Assembly: GCA_028692715.1 (NCBI GenBank)
Contig: JAQUWU010000003.1
Location: 109,627-173,626 of the forward strand
Source of the DNA: Paludibacter sp.
GTDB taxonomy: Bacteria; Bacteroidota; Bacteroidia; Bacteroidales; Paludibacteraceae
Direction: 5' to 3'
DNA: 64,000 bases
Shown here: positions 44,184-52,733 of the stretch, in pieces
Layout of the letters: every line of letters begins with the position of its first letter
How positions within the stretch are numbered: the stretch's first letter is position 1
Translations under genes and position numbers: made by a program
The notes under the pieces: model-generated
What the model was told of the DNA's origin: nothing
The model's database searches: none
What the model saw: the letters and a program-made list of their open reading frames with translations, nothing else

Positions 44184-45050
44184 TTATTTATTCTGTTCCA
44201 GGTATTTAAAGATGGCGGACATATCAAGCCTACCCATTCCACTTTTGTTGGCTTCAGCATATAATTCTTTTGCTAAATTTGCCAAAAATAAGGGTTGATT
44301 CTGTTCAATTGCTGTCAGTGATGCCAAATTCAAATCTTTTGACATCAATTCTAATGGAAATTGAGGTTCGTAATTTTTAGCTTTTATTTTTTCCGCTTTA
44401 AACTTTGTAAAAGGAGCAGAAACAATTAAATTGGGAACTACATCCAAAAGAAATTCTTTAGAAATCCCCATTTTTTCTCCAAATAACACCGCTTCTGAAA
44501 AAATAACCATCGATTGTGCTAGCATCATATTCACCACCATTTTAAATGAGGCACCTTTACCTGTTTCTCCAATCTGTAGAACTTGCTTTCCCATCATGTT
44601 CAGATAAGGCTCCACTTCCAGAAGTGTTTCTTTTTCACCACCTACAAAAAACAACAATTCTGCATTGTCGGCCTGTGGTAACGAACCAGAAACCGGTGCA
44701 TCTAAAAATCTCACGTTGTTCAATTTGGCCTCTTGAGAAGCTCTAACACTAAACGATGGATTGACAGTTGTGCAATCAACCCAGATAACATTATCTTTCA
44801 TCGATTTTAGTGCTCCTTCTTCTCCGAAGAATACTTCTTCAACAGCATTGGGAGCTGACAACATACTAAATATGATGTCTGCATCTTTAACGGCATGTTG
44901 TACGGAATCTGAAATAATTACATTTTGTAATTTGAAGGCAGCAATATCTTTTTTTGTTCTGTTATAAACTGTTAGTTCTACATTATTATTTGCCAGATGA
45001 GAAGCCATTCTACTTCCCATAATTCCGAGTCCTATGAATGTTATTTTCAT
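44184..45050 (-). CDS. NAD(P)-dependent beta-hydroxyacid dehydrogenase-like oxidoreductase
   Basis: A 288-residue member of the 3-hydroxyisobutyrate dehydrogenase / GLYR1-like family. It has the dinucleotide motif FIGLGIMGSRMASHLANNNVELTVYNRT, the substrate-binding DAPVSGSLPQADNAEL, the catalytic Lys in GKGASFKMVVNMML and the C-terminal helical domain ending with PLELMSKDLNLA. The Asn-Arg-Thr after the second strand suggests NADP(H). Substrates could be small hydroxy acids or semialdehydes. It lies 16 bp after the DsbA-like gene. Confidence 0.9.
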   Translation of the reverse strand: MKITFIGLGIMGSRMASHLANNNVELTVYNRTKKDIAAFKLQNVIISDSVQHAVKDADIIFSMLSAPNAVEEVFFGEEGALKSMKDNVIWVDCTTVNPSFSVRASQEAKLNNVRFLDAPVSGSLPQADNAELLFFVGGEKETLLEVEPYLNMMGKQVLQIGETGKGASFKMVVNMMLAQSMVIFSEAVLFGEKMGISKEFLLDVVPNLIVSAPFTKFKAEKIKAKNYEPQFPLELMSKDLNLASLTAIEQNQPLFLANLAKELYAEANKSGMGRLDMSAIFKYLEQNK

Positions 45051-45066
45051 AATCTATATGCTTTTA

Positions 45067-45708
45067 TTATTTAATCAAATCAGCTAAAACTTGTTTGTAC
45101 ACATGTATGGGTTGTGCGCCGGTCAATGCGCTTTTAGCATTAAAAACAATAGTCGGAACTGATCTTACTCCTTTGTTTTGCCAAACGGCTTCATTTACTT
45201 TTATTTGCTCACGGTAGCTTTCATTTTCTAATCTCGCCAACCCTTCTTTCTCATCCAAACCAATTCTTTTCAATTCCTGAATTAGCACTTCACGGCTCGA
45301 AATATCTTTTCGCTCGCTAAAAAAAGCTTCCACCAAACGTAAATTCATTTCAGTTTGTTTGCCGTTTTCTTTTGCATATTCAATTAAGATATGTGCATCA
45401 CGTGTATTGGGCATTTTCATGGTATCAAAGTAATCAAACTTAAAATTCAATTCTGCACCAAGTTTGGATAACTGTGCTTTCGAACGTGTGTTGTCTTCCT
45501 GTCTAGTTCCATATTTCCGGCTGATATGTTCATCTATATTTTCACCTTCGACAGGCATATTGGAGTTTAATTCAAAAGGTTGCCACTCTATCTCTACTTT
45601 GTCTTGAATTCCCATCTCAACAATTGCTTTTTCCAATCGTTTGTAGCCAATAATACACCATGGACAAACCACATCCGAAACGATGTCAATCATAATTTTA
45701 TCTTTCAT
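45067..45708 (-). CDS. DsbA-family oxidoreductase (FrnE-like)
   Basis: A 213-residue cytoplasmic DsbA-like protein. The active site is SDVVCPWCIIGYKRLEKA (CPWC), followed by the helical insert (EHISRKYGTRQEDNTRSKAQLSKLGAELNFKFDY) and the cis-Pro VRSVPTIVFN. FrnE-type proteins act as thiol oxidoreductases in polyketide pathways or oxidative stress. It is the first gene of an operon running through the dehydrogenase, DsrE and peroxiredoxin genes. A palindromic operator lies 31 bp upstream. Confidence 0.9.
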   Translation of the reverse strand: MKDKIMIDIVSDVVCPWCIIGYKRLEKAIVEMGIQDKVEIEWQPFELNSNMPVEGENIDEHISRKYGTRQEDNTRSKAQLSKLGAELNFKFDYFDTMKMPNTRDAHILIEYAKENGKQTEMNLRLVEAFFSERKDISSREVLIQELKRIGLDEKEGLARLENESYREQIKVNEAVWQNKGVRSVPTIVFNAKSALTGAQPIHVYKQVLADLIK

Positions 45709-45738
45709 TCTTTTTTTTTATTATTTATATATTTTGTA

Positions 45739-45754
45739 CTAAGCAATCGCTTAG
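45739..45754. promoter_or_regulatory. Putative TetR operator upstream of the FrnE-like operon
   Basis: A perfect dyad CTAAGC-AATC-GCTTAG lies between the FrnE-like gene and the TetR gene downstream of it on the map. A similar sequence (CTAATCAATCGCTTTGAT) is at about 46738-46755, upstream of the TetR gene. These fit an operator shared by the regulator and the operon. Confidence 0.65.
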
Positions 45755-45770
45755 ATATGAGACAAAAAAA

Positions 45771-46334
45771 TTACAGATTATCAAATGTTGTTTCAATAAA
45801 ATCTACTATTTGTATTTGGCTAAAAACCTTTGAAGCTATTGATAATCCAAACATTGAAATAATCAAAAAATTAGCTTCTCTTTCTAAAGTCAATCCACAT
45901 TTACTTGTATCCGACTTTAAACTATTCAGAAATAAATCACGTACAATATTGGTGAATTTAATAATTTCAGATTGTACAATCGGATCAGCATTCTCACCCA
46001 ATTCATTCGCTGCATTTGTAATCATACAACCTCTGGGATGTTCATTTTCCTTCGAAAATTCTATAAAATCATAAAAGTATTGCCTCACTCCTTCTACCCC
46101 ATTCGTTGATGCTTTAAGTTTGTCTGTTATGTTCTTAATCTTTATTTCATAACATTTTATACTTTCCAGAAAAACCCCTTGCTTACTGCCAAAACTGGAA
46201 TATATCGAAAACTGATTAATGCCCATTTCTTTCTCCAACATACGGGTAGAAGTGGCTTCGTAACCATTTCGCCAGAATAAGTTCATTGCTTTTTCTATGA
46301 CTTCTTCTTCAATATATTCTTTCTTTCTTGCCAT
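45771..46334 (-). CDS. TetR/AcrR-family transcriptional regulator
   Basis: A 187-residue TetR-type protein with the HTH VIEKAMNLFWRNGYEATSTRMLEKEMGINQFSIYSSFGSKQGVFLESIKCYE and a C-terminal domain with CMITNAANELGENADPIVQSEI, typical of the AcrR/YcdC-like branch (TetR_C_6/16-type, from memory). It is transcribed first, with the FrnE-like operon 62 bp downstream and the dyad between them. It probably represses that operon in response to an electrophile or oxidant. Confidence 0.9.
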   Translation of the reverse strand: MARKKEYIEEEVIEKAMNLFWRNGYEATSTRMLEKEMGINQFSIYSSFGSKQGVFLESIKCYEIKIKNITDKLKASTNGVEGVRQYFYDFIEFSKENEHPRGCMITNAANELGENADPIVQSEIIKFTNIVRDLFLNSLKSDTSKCGLTLEREANFLIISMFGLSIASKVFSQIQIVDFIETTFDNL

Positions 46335-46956
46335 AATAATTTCAAATGATTATCAGCATAAGCATCAATAAATTTTTTATGATTATCCGTAATTTGACCT
46401 AATTTAAATTTGAGACATGGATTAATATTGGTTTTTGATTCAAAAAAATGATTACTATAAATAAAAAAATATAAACACGAATTTACACAAATTAAAAATA
46501 TGCATTTTTAGTAAAAATTCGTGTAATTCGTGGTTGAAAATGAATTCTATATTTTATTATATAAAATAATTGTGTTTAATATTTATAGGAGCTTTTGCAG
46601 ATAATCATTATTTTCAACTTTATTATACAAATATGTCAGATCTATAGCCCTTATTAAATTGACGATATTTTTTTGAAAAACTGAAATATTTCTCTCCCTG
46701 AATTGCGGATAATCATTTAATTTTAATACGGCACAAAACTAATCAATCGCTTTGATATAGCCAAAATCATTTCAAAGCTTTTGCTTAGTTTAACTATTGA
46801 ATGTGTTTTTTGTAAAAAACTACAAATTCAGCTACAAGATAATTATGTGAATGAATGGTATTTGTAAGTCAGACAAAGGAACTAATGCTATGCCCTGATT
46901 ATTAATTACTCAACTGTCGCAAGTTCTCTTTAAGGGACTTCCGCCCTTAACCCCGA

Positions 46957-46986
46957 CTTACTTTTTGTCTTGACCCAAAAAGTAAG
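46957..46986. repeat. Hairpin CTTACTTTTTG..CAAAAAGTAAG in a composite repeat
   Basis: A perfect 11-bp inverted repeat with an 8-nt loop, preceded by another perfect hairpin TTAAGGG..CCCTTAA (46930-46950). From memory such 'CTTACTTTTTGTCTTGACCC' tracts recur in Bacteroidota genomes. The related tail 'gtcaaggctgcgcccccttcgctcg' is displaced to about 47164-47190. Confidence 0.65.
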
Positions 46987-47221
46987 CAAAAAAGACACTA
47001 TTCAGGCTCTACAAGGAGAAGCAAGGGGTGCAAAATCATTTTTTTCGATATACAAAATATGTTATCTGTCAAGACTGGCTTATCCCCTTGTTGTAATTCG
47101 TTCTGGTTTGTATGCAAATATCCATATTTTTTTAGAATATAGATATTGACTTAAAACATACGGGTCAAGGCTGCGCCCCCTTCGCTCGAAAAACGAACGC
47201 TCAGTTGGCTAAAACCGTATA

Positions 47222-47244
47222 AACCTGCCTGCAGCAGGCAGGTT
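47222..47244. repeat. Perfect palindrome AACCTGCCTGC-A-GCAGGCAGGTT
   Basis: The best-preserved copy of the dispersed CCTGC/GCAGG palindrome family. Other copies are at 24954-24980, 25322-25344 and about 35777-35804. Confidence 0.8.
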
Positions 47245-47366
47245 CGCTCCTTCGTCGTTCAAGCAGGACGATTTTTACGCCAACTTCACTTGTTTTTCGG
47301 CTCACCGGACGAGGTCGCTCACATGCAACGAAGATCAATAAAGCATTATTATTAAATATTTAATCT

Positions 47367-48782
47367 TTATTTTTTTAATTGATAGGAAAAGTAACTGGAT
47401 TTATTCACTGATTTAGCTTGAATATCTGTTTTAACAAATTCAAAAGTTGCTATGTCTGCTGTTATTTTCACTCGCATATATCCCGGACTAACAAAGATTT
47501 TACCCGATAAATATTTATATTCCTCTGCCTGGTTGTTATTTCCTTTCTCTTTAGCGCCTGGTTGAGAAATGCATTGATAAACAATTCCATCCAAATCCTG
47601 CTTCGCAAAAATATGATCGTGACCATGAAAAACCACATCGACTTTATATTTTCTCAATAAATCATGTATGGGCATTTCCCAATCGGGTCGGTGTTCTTTG
47701 AAACCATCCGTTCCGTCCGTATTTTTTCCGCCCCATTCAAAAAATGGAGCAGCTTCAGCACCACCTCTTCCACGTCCTTTTATATCCAATCCGCCTACCA
47801 AATTGTGAATAAAGACAAATTTAAAAGCGGCTTTACATTTTTCTAATGTGCTTTTCAACCAATCGTATTGCTCTTTGCCCAAAGTACGTGCCCACGGATC
47901 ATTACTGCCTTCGCGCAGGGTGTACAGAAATGGATCGAGTACAATAAACTGCGCGTTTCCCCATTCAAAAGCATAATAATTCCGTGGCAAACCGATAAAT
48001 GGTATCTCTGTTTTACTGCCCGTATAAAATTCGTTTGGTTCAGGATTTGGGAAATACTTTTGTCGTGTTTGATTGGCCCAAACAGTCATATTATCTTCCT
48101 TGCCATTCAATTTTTGCCCCGATTCACCATCATGATTGCCTTGTACGAAAAACAAAGGTGATGAATTACACAACAGTCCCAAATAATAACGCTGTACAAT
48201 ATATTGATTCAGTGCGTCTTTGTAATTGTCACGATACTTATCGGTCATAAAAGTATCGCCCAAATCAAAATGCGCATCGGTCGAATCGGAGGCTGCATTA
48301 AGTAAAGTTTGTTTGTAAATTTCGGTATCAACATTTTCGTCGAGATGCGAATCGGCAATGATGCTAAAGCTAAAATCACTGTTTTCTGCCCGCGCAGTAT
48401 GAAATGGCAAGACATCCGACTTGCTGATTTGAATTTTTGGATTTTCTGAAACAATACGATAATGATATTGAGTATCTGCTTTTAAACCCTTCAAAATTAT
48501 TTCTTTTGGTTGATTGGCTGCCAAACTATATTTTTCCGATGACGAAATTATTTTAGAATCGGTCCAGTATTCTACTTTGATATTGGCCGATTTATAAAAT
48601 AAAACCGATAAGGTAATGGAATGATTGGTTGGTCGCCCTAAAATAACATCAAAAGTATGAGCAGGGACAACCGTTTGAAATGCCGGTGTAGGATGACTGT
48701 CTGTTTTTGGTCTGTTTTTCTGACCATAAGTCTGTGTAATGCAAATAAATAGTATTAGACTGAATACTGATATTTTTTTCAT
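47367..48782 (-). CDS. Exported calcineurin-like metallophosphoesterase
   Basis: A 471-residue exported protein (signal peptide ending near TYGQ). Residues about 45-130 look like the fibronectin-like N-domain of purple acid phosphatases (TQYHYRIVSENP). The phosphoesterase domain follows with ADSHLDENVD (metal ligands D-x-H), DLGDTFM (GD), VQGNHDGES (GNHD), FIHNLVGG and FHGHDHIF (GHxH). It ends without a T9SS sorting domain. It is the last gene of the operon that begins at 58627, 18 bp after the LytTR gene. It is clearly paralogous to the phosphoesterase half of the protein at 59341-61809 (shared DLGD, YFPNPEPNEFYTG / YYPGPQPDGFYTG, TLGKEQYDWLKSTLE / TLGKTQYDWFRSTLE). Confidence 0.92.
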   Translation of the reverse strand: MKKISVFSLILFICITQTYGQKNRPKTDSHPTPAFQTVVPAHTFDVILGRPTNHSITLSVLFYKSANIKVEYWTDSKIISSSEKYSLAANQPKEIILKGLKADTQYHYRIVSENPKIQISKSDVLPFHTARAENSDFSFSIIADSHLDENVDTEIYKQTLLNAASDSTDAHFDLGDTFMTDKYRDNYKDALNQYIVQRYYLGLLCNSSPLFFVQGNHDGESGQKLNGKEDNMTVWANQTRQKYFPNPEPNEFYTGSKTEIPFIGLPRNYYAFEWGNAQFIVLDPFLYTLREGSNDPWARTLGKEQYDWLKSTLEKCKAAFKFVFIHNLVGGLDIKGRGRGGAEAAPFFEWGGKNTDGTDGFKEHRPDWEMPIHDLLRKYKVDVVFHGHDHIFAKQDLDGIVYQCISQPGAKEKGNNNQAEEYKYLSGKIFVSPGYMRVKITADIATFEFVKTDIQAKSVNKSSYFSYQLKK

Positions 48783-48800
48783 TTTTGTATTTTTTATTAA

Positions 48801-49520
48801 TTAAAGCATAAAATTCTTATCTAAAAACTCTTGAAAATTTGTTTTGTACTGAGCACTTACCGGAATAATAGTTCCATCGTCGTACACAATTTCATTGCGT
48901 TCTATTACGTTAATCTTTTGCAAGTTTACTATATACGATTTATGTACCCGCATAAACATGTTGGAAGGAAGTTGCACTTCCAACGATTTCAAACTCAACA
49001 ACGACATAATAGGTTTATTGGTTGTCAGGTGGATTTTTACATACTCACTCATTCCCTGAATGTATTTAATATCCTGAAAATTAATGCGAATAATTTTATA
49101 TTCCGATTTGATAAACAGAAATTCCTTGTTGGTTTCAAACTGAGCTGTTTTTTCTTTCCGTACTACCAGCCACTCTTTAGCTTTGTGGACTGCTTTTTGA
49201 AAATCAGGCAAGTCGATGGGTTTCAGTAGAAAATCGATGGCATCCACTTTAAATCCTTGTAAAGCATACTCACCAAAGGCAGTAGTGAATATTAAAACCG
49301 GTTTATTTTTCAAACTAGAAACGAGTTCTAATCCCGATAAGTCAGGCATTTGAATATCTATGAATAAAATATCCGTTTCATTTTCGTTCAGATAGTTCAA
49401 CGCCTGAACAGGATGCGTGAATTTGGCTGTCAATTCAAGCGCAATATCCTGCTGAATATAGTTTTCTAAAATACTCAAAGCCAAAGGCTCATCGTCTACA
49501 ATTACACATTTAATTTTCAT
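48801..49520 (-). CDS. LytTR-family response regulator
   Basis: A 239-residue regulator with a receiver domain (IVDDEP; ILFIDIQMPDLSGLEL with the phospho-acceptor Asp; DFLLKPI) and a C-terminal LytTR DNA-binding domain (FLFIKSEYKIIRINFQDIKYIQGMSEYVKIH; FMRVHKSYIVNLQKINVIERNEI). Its ATG overlaps the stop of the kinase gene by 4 bp. Its position inside the T9SS/sulfotransferase operon suggests that it controls this operon. Confidence 0.93.
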   Translation of the reverse strand: MKIKCVIVDDEPLALSILENYIQQDIALELTAKFTHPVQALNYLNENETDILFIDIQMPDLSGLELVSSLKNKPVLIFTTAFGEYALQGFKVDAIDFLLKPIDLPDFQKAVHKAKEWLVVRKEKTAQFETNKEFLFIKSEYKIIRINFQDIKYIQGMSEYVKIHLTTNKPIMSLLSLKSLEVQLPSNMFMRVHKSYIVNLQKINVIERNEIVYDDGTIIPVSAQYKTNFQEFLDKNFML

Positions 49521-50551
49521 ACTGTGGGTATTTTAAGATTTACTTCAAATTCATTTTCAGGTGAATTGATATTTAATTCATAGTCATTACCAAACAATAA
49601 ATTCAGTCGGTTTTTGCTATTTTCCAACCCTATGCCTCCTTTTTCATTTTGATAGTGTTTAATATTTTTACAATTAAATATCAATTCATTATCAATCAGT
49701 TGAAATGAAATATCTATCTGACTTTCGTTTTCGTAACTTGTGCCGTGCTTGAAGGCGTTTTCGATATACGAAATAAACAACAAAGGTGGAATAAGCACAT
49801 CGTCGTAAACTTCAGGAAGAGTTAACTGTATGTCTTTTGCATCGGCATAGCGCAATTTCATTAAATCGATATAACTCTTTACAAATTCAAATTCTTTACT
49901 GAGTTTCACTTTCCCGTTTTTGTTTTCGTAAAGCATATAACGCATCAATTTCGATAATTTCATCACCGCTTCTTTGGCTTTGGGCGAGTCCAAATCTATC
50001 AATGCGTAAATATTGTTGAGCGTATTCATTAAAAAGTGTGGACTCACCTGATTGCGAAGTATATCCAACTGCATTTCAGTATTTCGCTTTTCTAATAAAT
50101 TTCGAGCATGTTCATTTTCATTCCATTTGCGGGTAAAAAGCAAACCTGTATCAACGCCAACAATTAACAATGAATACATCAGTAGATGGGCATAGGGAGG
50201 AATGGGGTTTGGTTTGTTTGTTGGGTTTTGCACTGTATTCGATTTCGATTTATAAGTATTTGACTCGAATCCTTTATAACCCAATGAAAAAGAAAGTATT
50301 AATGATAAAATAATTACAAAATAGGATATGTATTTTTTCCGAAGCAGTAATTTGGGTACTAATAAGAAATGATTGATCAGAAATAAAGGTAAAAGTAGTG
50401 ATTGATCGATCCAGATTTTTCTTACATGCAACCAACTTATTTGGTCATCAACTCGCGTAAATATCACTGGTATGGCAAATAAAACAAGAAATACAAATCC
50501 CATGATTAGGAGTTCGAAATTTCTGCCTTTATGGTGTGTTCTTTTAGTCAT
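49517..50551 (-). CDS. LytS/YehU-type sensor histidine kinase
   Basis: A 344-residue membrane kinase with four N-terminal helices (about 12-150), the H-box LRNQVSPHFLMNTLNNIYALID, the N-box ISYIENAFKHG and the G-box GGIGLENSKNRLNLLFG. It is translationally coupled to the LytTR regulator (4-bp overlap) and starts 28 bp after the LVIVD-redoxin gene. The signal is unknown; the membrane part has no large extracytoplasmic domain, so it probably senses something in or near the membrane. Confidence 0.92.
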   Translation of the reverse strand: MTKRTHHKGRNFELLIMGFVFLVLFAIPVIFTRVDDQISWLHVRKIWIDQSLLLPLFLINHFLLVPKLLLRKKYISYFVIILSLILSFSLGYKGFESNTYKSKSNTVQNPTNKPNPIPPYAHLLMYSLLIVGVDTGLLFTRKWNENEHARNLLEKRNTEMQLDILRNQVSPHFLMNTLNNIYALIDLDSPKAKEAVMKLSKLMRYMLYENKNGKVKLSKEFEFVKSYIDLMKLRYADAKDIQLTLPEVYDDVLIPPLLFISYIENAFKHGTSYENESQIDISFQLIDNELIFNCKNIKHYQNEKGGIGLENSKNRLNLLFGNDYELNINSPENEFEVNLKIPTV

Positions 50552-50579
50552 TGTTCTTATTGTTACTTGTATAACAAGA

Positions 50580-52667
50580 TTATTTTTTCAAAAGCATTTT
50601 GTTCGTGTATATTTTCCCATTTATTTCTAACTGACAGAAATAAACTCCATTTTCGTAAGTTGTTGCATTCCAGCTATAAGAATGCTGACCAATATTTAAA
50701 TATTCATCCAGCAGTTTATCTATTGGATGTCCTAACACATCCAATATTTTTAAGCTGACTTTACTGTTTTCGGATAAATTAAACTCAATCTTGGTGGATG
50801 TGTTGAATGGATTAGGGTAGTTTGTCAATGAAAATTTATTGCCATCAGCATATTTTAAATCTTTTATTTCAGTGGAGTTCTGCAACAAATTATTTATTGT
50901 TTCAATCGTTTTAAATGGATCATATCCAAACGAAGAAGCCTGAACAATTCCATTTTGATCGATAATATACGATTTTCCCCAGGGTAATCCACCATTTATT
51001 TGTTCGTAAAACTGACTAAAAGTTGCTGCTGTTTCTTCATAGGCAATTCCAGTATTCAAATAATACCAATCAAAATATTGTTGCAACCGGCTTAAACCTT
51101 CGCCCTCTTTGCCATCGAAAATAAAAGTAACTACATTGGGATTATTTTTAAACTCCTCAAATACTTTAGTTTGCATATCGGAAAGTACAGGAGGACAAGC
51201 CGGACAAGATGATCCAAATATCGGAAACCAAACCACTTTACCCAAATAATCCGAAAGTCTTAGTGTGCTTTGTGAATAAACTCCCGACGTATTATTTCGA
51301 GTCAGGTAATTCAGATTGAAATCTACCGCTTTTTCACCCGGGTCTAAATATTGAGTTTTGCCATACAATTGTATTGGCAGAGGATTTTCATCAATGTCGT
51401 TTGAATTTACCAGCAACACGTCACTTGCTTCGGCATCGGTTGGTGTATAAGTCACATCTACCCACACCGTGTCGTTGTGATTCAAGGTTTTTGGTCCTAC
51501 GAAATTGGTTTCAAAGGAATTATCTTTATTTGTAATACTTTGAATATTCAGACTTCCGTACCCATTGTTGCTCAAAGCAATTCGTTGCGTTTCGCCATTG
51601 ACATCAAAACAGATGCGGTCGGTGGTGCTGTTAATGTCGGGTGTAGAACTTTTACCGGCATCTTTAATTTTATAGAAATCGAGATAATTCCAGTTGGCGC
51701 ACATCAAAATAGAATCGTTCATACTTCCTGCTCCAGCCAATAAACGCATGACTCCTCCATTTTCGCGACGAGTCATATTTTCATGTGCTGCAAGGGTTGG
51801 TATTCCATTGCTATTGATATTAAAAAGCAAAACTTTGGTGTAGCAGGTCACAAACAATAAATTACCTGCCCAACCACATTCTTCGGCAAATGCATTGGTT
51901 GGAATCACAGTTTTATTATTCAAATCAGATTTATTGTATACTAATAAACCTTCGCTTCCTGCCACCATATACACGTTTTTGCTATCGGTAGTTATGGCTT
52001 GTGAAGTCCCTATTCTGCTTTCTGTTGCTTCGCTAAATACAATTTTTGGATTTTGTTTATCCGATACATTTACTACTTTTAAACCACCACGACCATCGGC
52101 CACATAAGCCAAATCGCCCGAAACTGAAATGGCATAAGCATCAGTAAATCCATCCAAAATTTTTCCTGTAAGTGTAGGGTTTTCTCTATCCGAAATATCA
52201 TATATCCGCATCCCATTTCGGTGTGCAGTAACATAAAGATAATTTCCAGCTATGCACATTTTTTCGAAAAATACATTCGTTTCCGACATTTCTTTCACCA
52301 ACGAAATCACGTCGTTTTCAATTTTAAAAATATCGAAACCCGGAATTACCTTACTGTTCGTGCTGTTTATATTAGCATAAATATACTTGTCTTTTACATA
52401 AATATTCCGAATATTATACTCGACAAATTGTTGTATGCTTTCTTGTGTACCTGTCAAGGGCAAAGTGTTTGGGTTGATTAATGCCAATCCTAAATTTCCC
52501 GCAACAACAATTCGATTAGCACTAAACTGTTCGGCACACATCAAATGATCAGCCGTAGGATTTTTATGGCAATTATAACGGTACATATATTCCAGCGTTT
52601 TCTCCTGAGCATAGTTATTCATTGAAACAAGAAAAATTGCAGTGAAAAGTATGAATCGTTTTTTCAT
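50580..52667 (-). CDS. LVIVD-repeat + redoxin + T9SS sorting-domain surface protein
   Basis: A 695-residue secreted protein with three parts after the signal peptide (ending NNYAQ). Residues about 40-330 are LVIVD-type propeller repeats (GNYLYVTAHRNGMRIYDISDRENPTLTG; GDLAYVADGRGGLKVVNVSDKQNPKIV). Residues about 440-600 are a thioredoxin/redoxin domain with active site FGSSCPACPPVL (CPAC) and the cis-Pro region GLPWGKSYIIDQNG. Residues about 620-695 are a T9SS type A sorting domain (SLTNYPNPFNTSTKIEFNL ... GVYFCQLEINGKIYTNKMLLKK). It lies 66 bp after the sulfotransferase gene. A surface-exposed redox protein is inferred. Confidence 0.88.
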   Translation of the reverse strand: MKKRFILFTAIFLVSMNNYAQEKTLEYMYRYNCHKNPTADHLMCAEQFSANRIVVAGNLGLALINPNTLPLTGTQESIQQFVEYNIRNIYVKDKYIYANINSTNSKVIPGFDIFKIENDVISLVKEMSETNVFFEKMCIAGNYLYVTAHRNGMRIYDISDRENPTLTGKILDGFTDAYAISVSGDLAYVADGRGGLKVVNVSDKQNPKIVFSEATESRIGTSQAITTDSKNVYMVAGSEGLLVYNKSDLNNKTVIPTNAFAEECGWAGNLLFVTCYTKVLLFNINSNGIPTLAAHENMTRRENGGVMRLLAGAGSMNDSILMCANWNYLDFYKIKDAGKSSTPDINSTTDRICFDVNGETQRIALSNNGYGSLNIQSITNKDNSFETNFVGPKTLNHNDTVWVDVTYTPTDAEASDVLLVNSNDIDENPLPIQLYGKTQYLDPGEKAVDFNLNYLTRNNTSGVYSQSTLRLSDYLGKVVWFPIFGSSCPACPPVLSDMQTKVFEEFKNNPNVVTFIFDGKEGEGLSRLQQYFDWYYLNTGIAYEETAATFSQFYEQINGGLPWGKSYIIDQNGIVQASSFGYDPFKTIETINNLLQNSTEIKDLKYADGNKFSLTNYPNPFNTSTKIEFNLSENSKVSLKILDVLGHPIDKLLDEYLNIGQHSYSWNATTYENGVYFCQLEINGKIYTNKMLLKK

Positions 52668-52733
52668 TTTGTAGTATAATGAAGTATTAAAACTGAATTA
52701 GAAGGATTGAAATTGTTAGACTAAATATAAAAT

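Larger units (their letters stand above)
46335..47366. other. 1-kb gene-free stretch with several repeat fragments
   Basis: It contains an inverted 'cacgaatttacacaaatt' / 'aattcgtgtaattcgtg' repeat (about 46478-46543), a possible second TetR operator (about 46738-46755), a word resembling an IS end (46908-46929), two hairpins (46930-46950 and 46957-46986), and a GC-richer tract to about 47345 with the clean palindrome at 47222-47244. No gene is supported. Confidence 0.65.
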
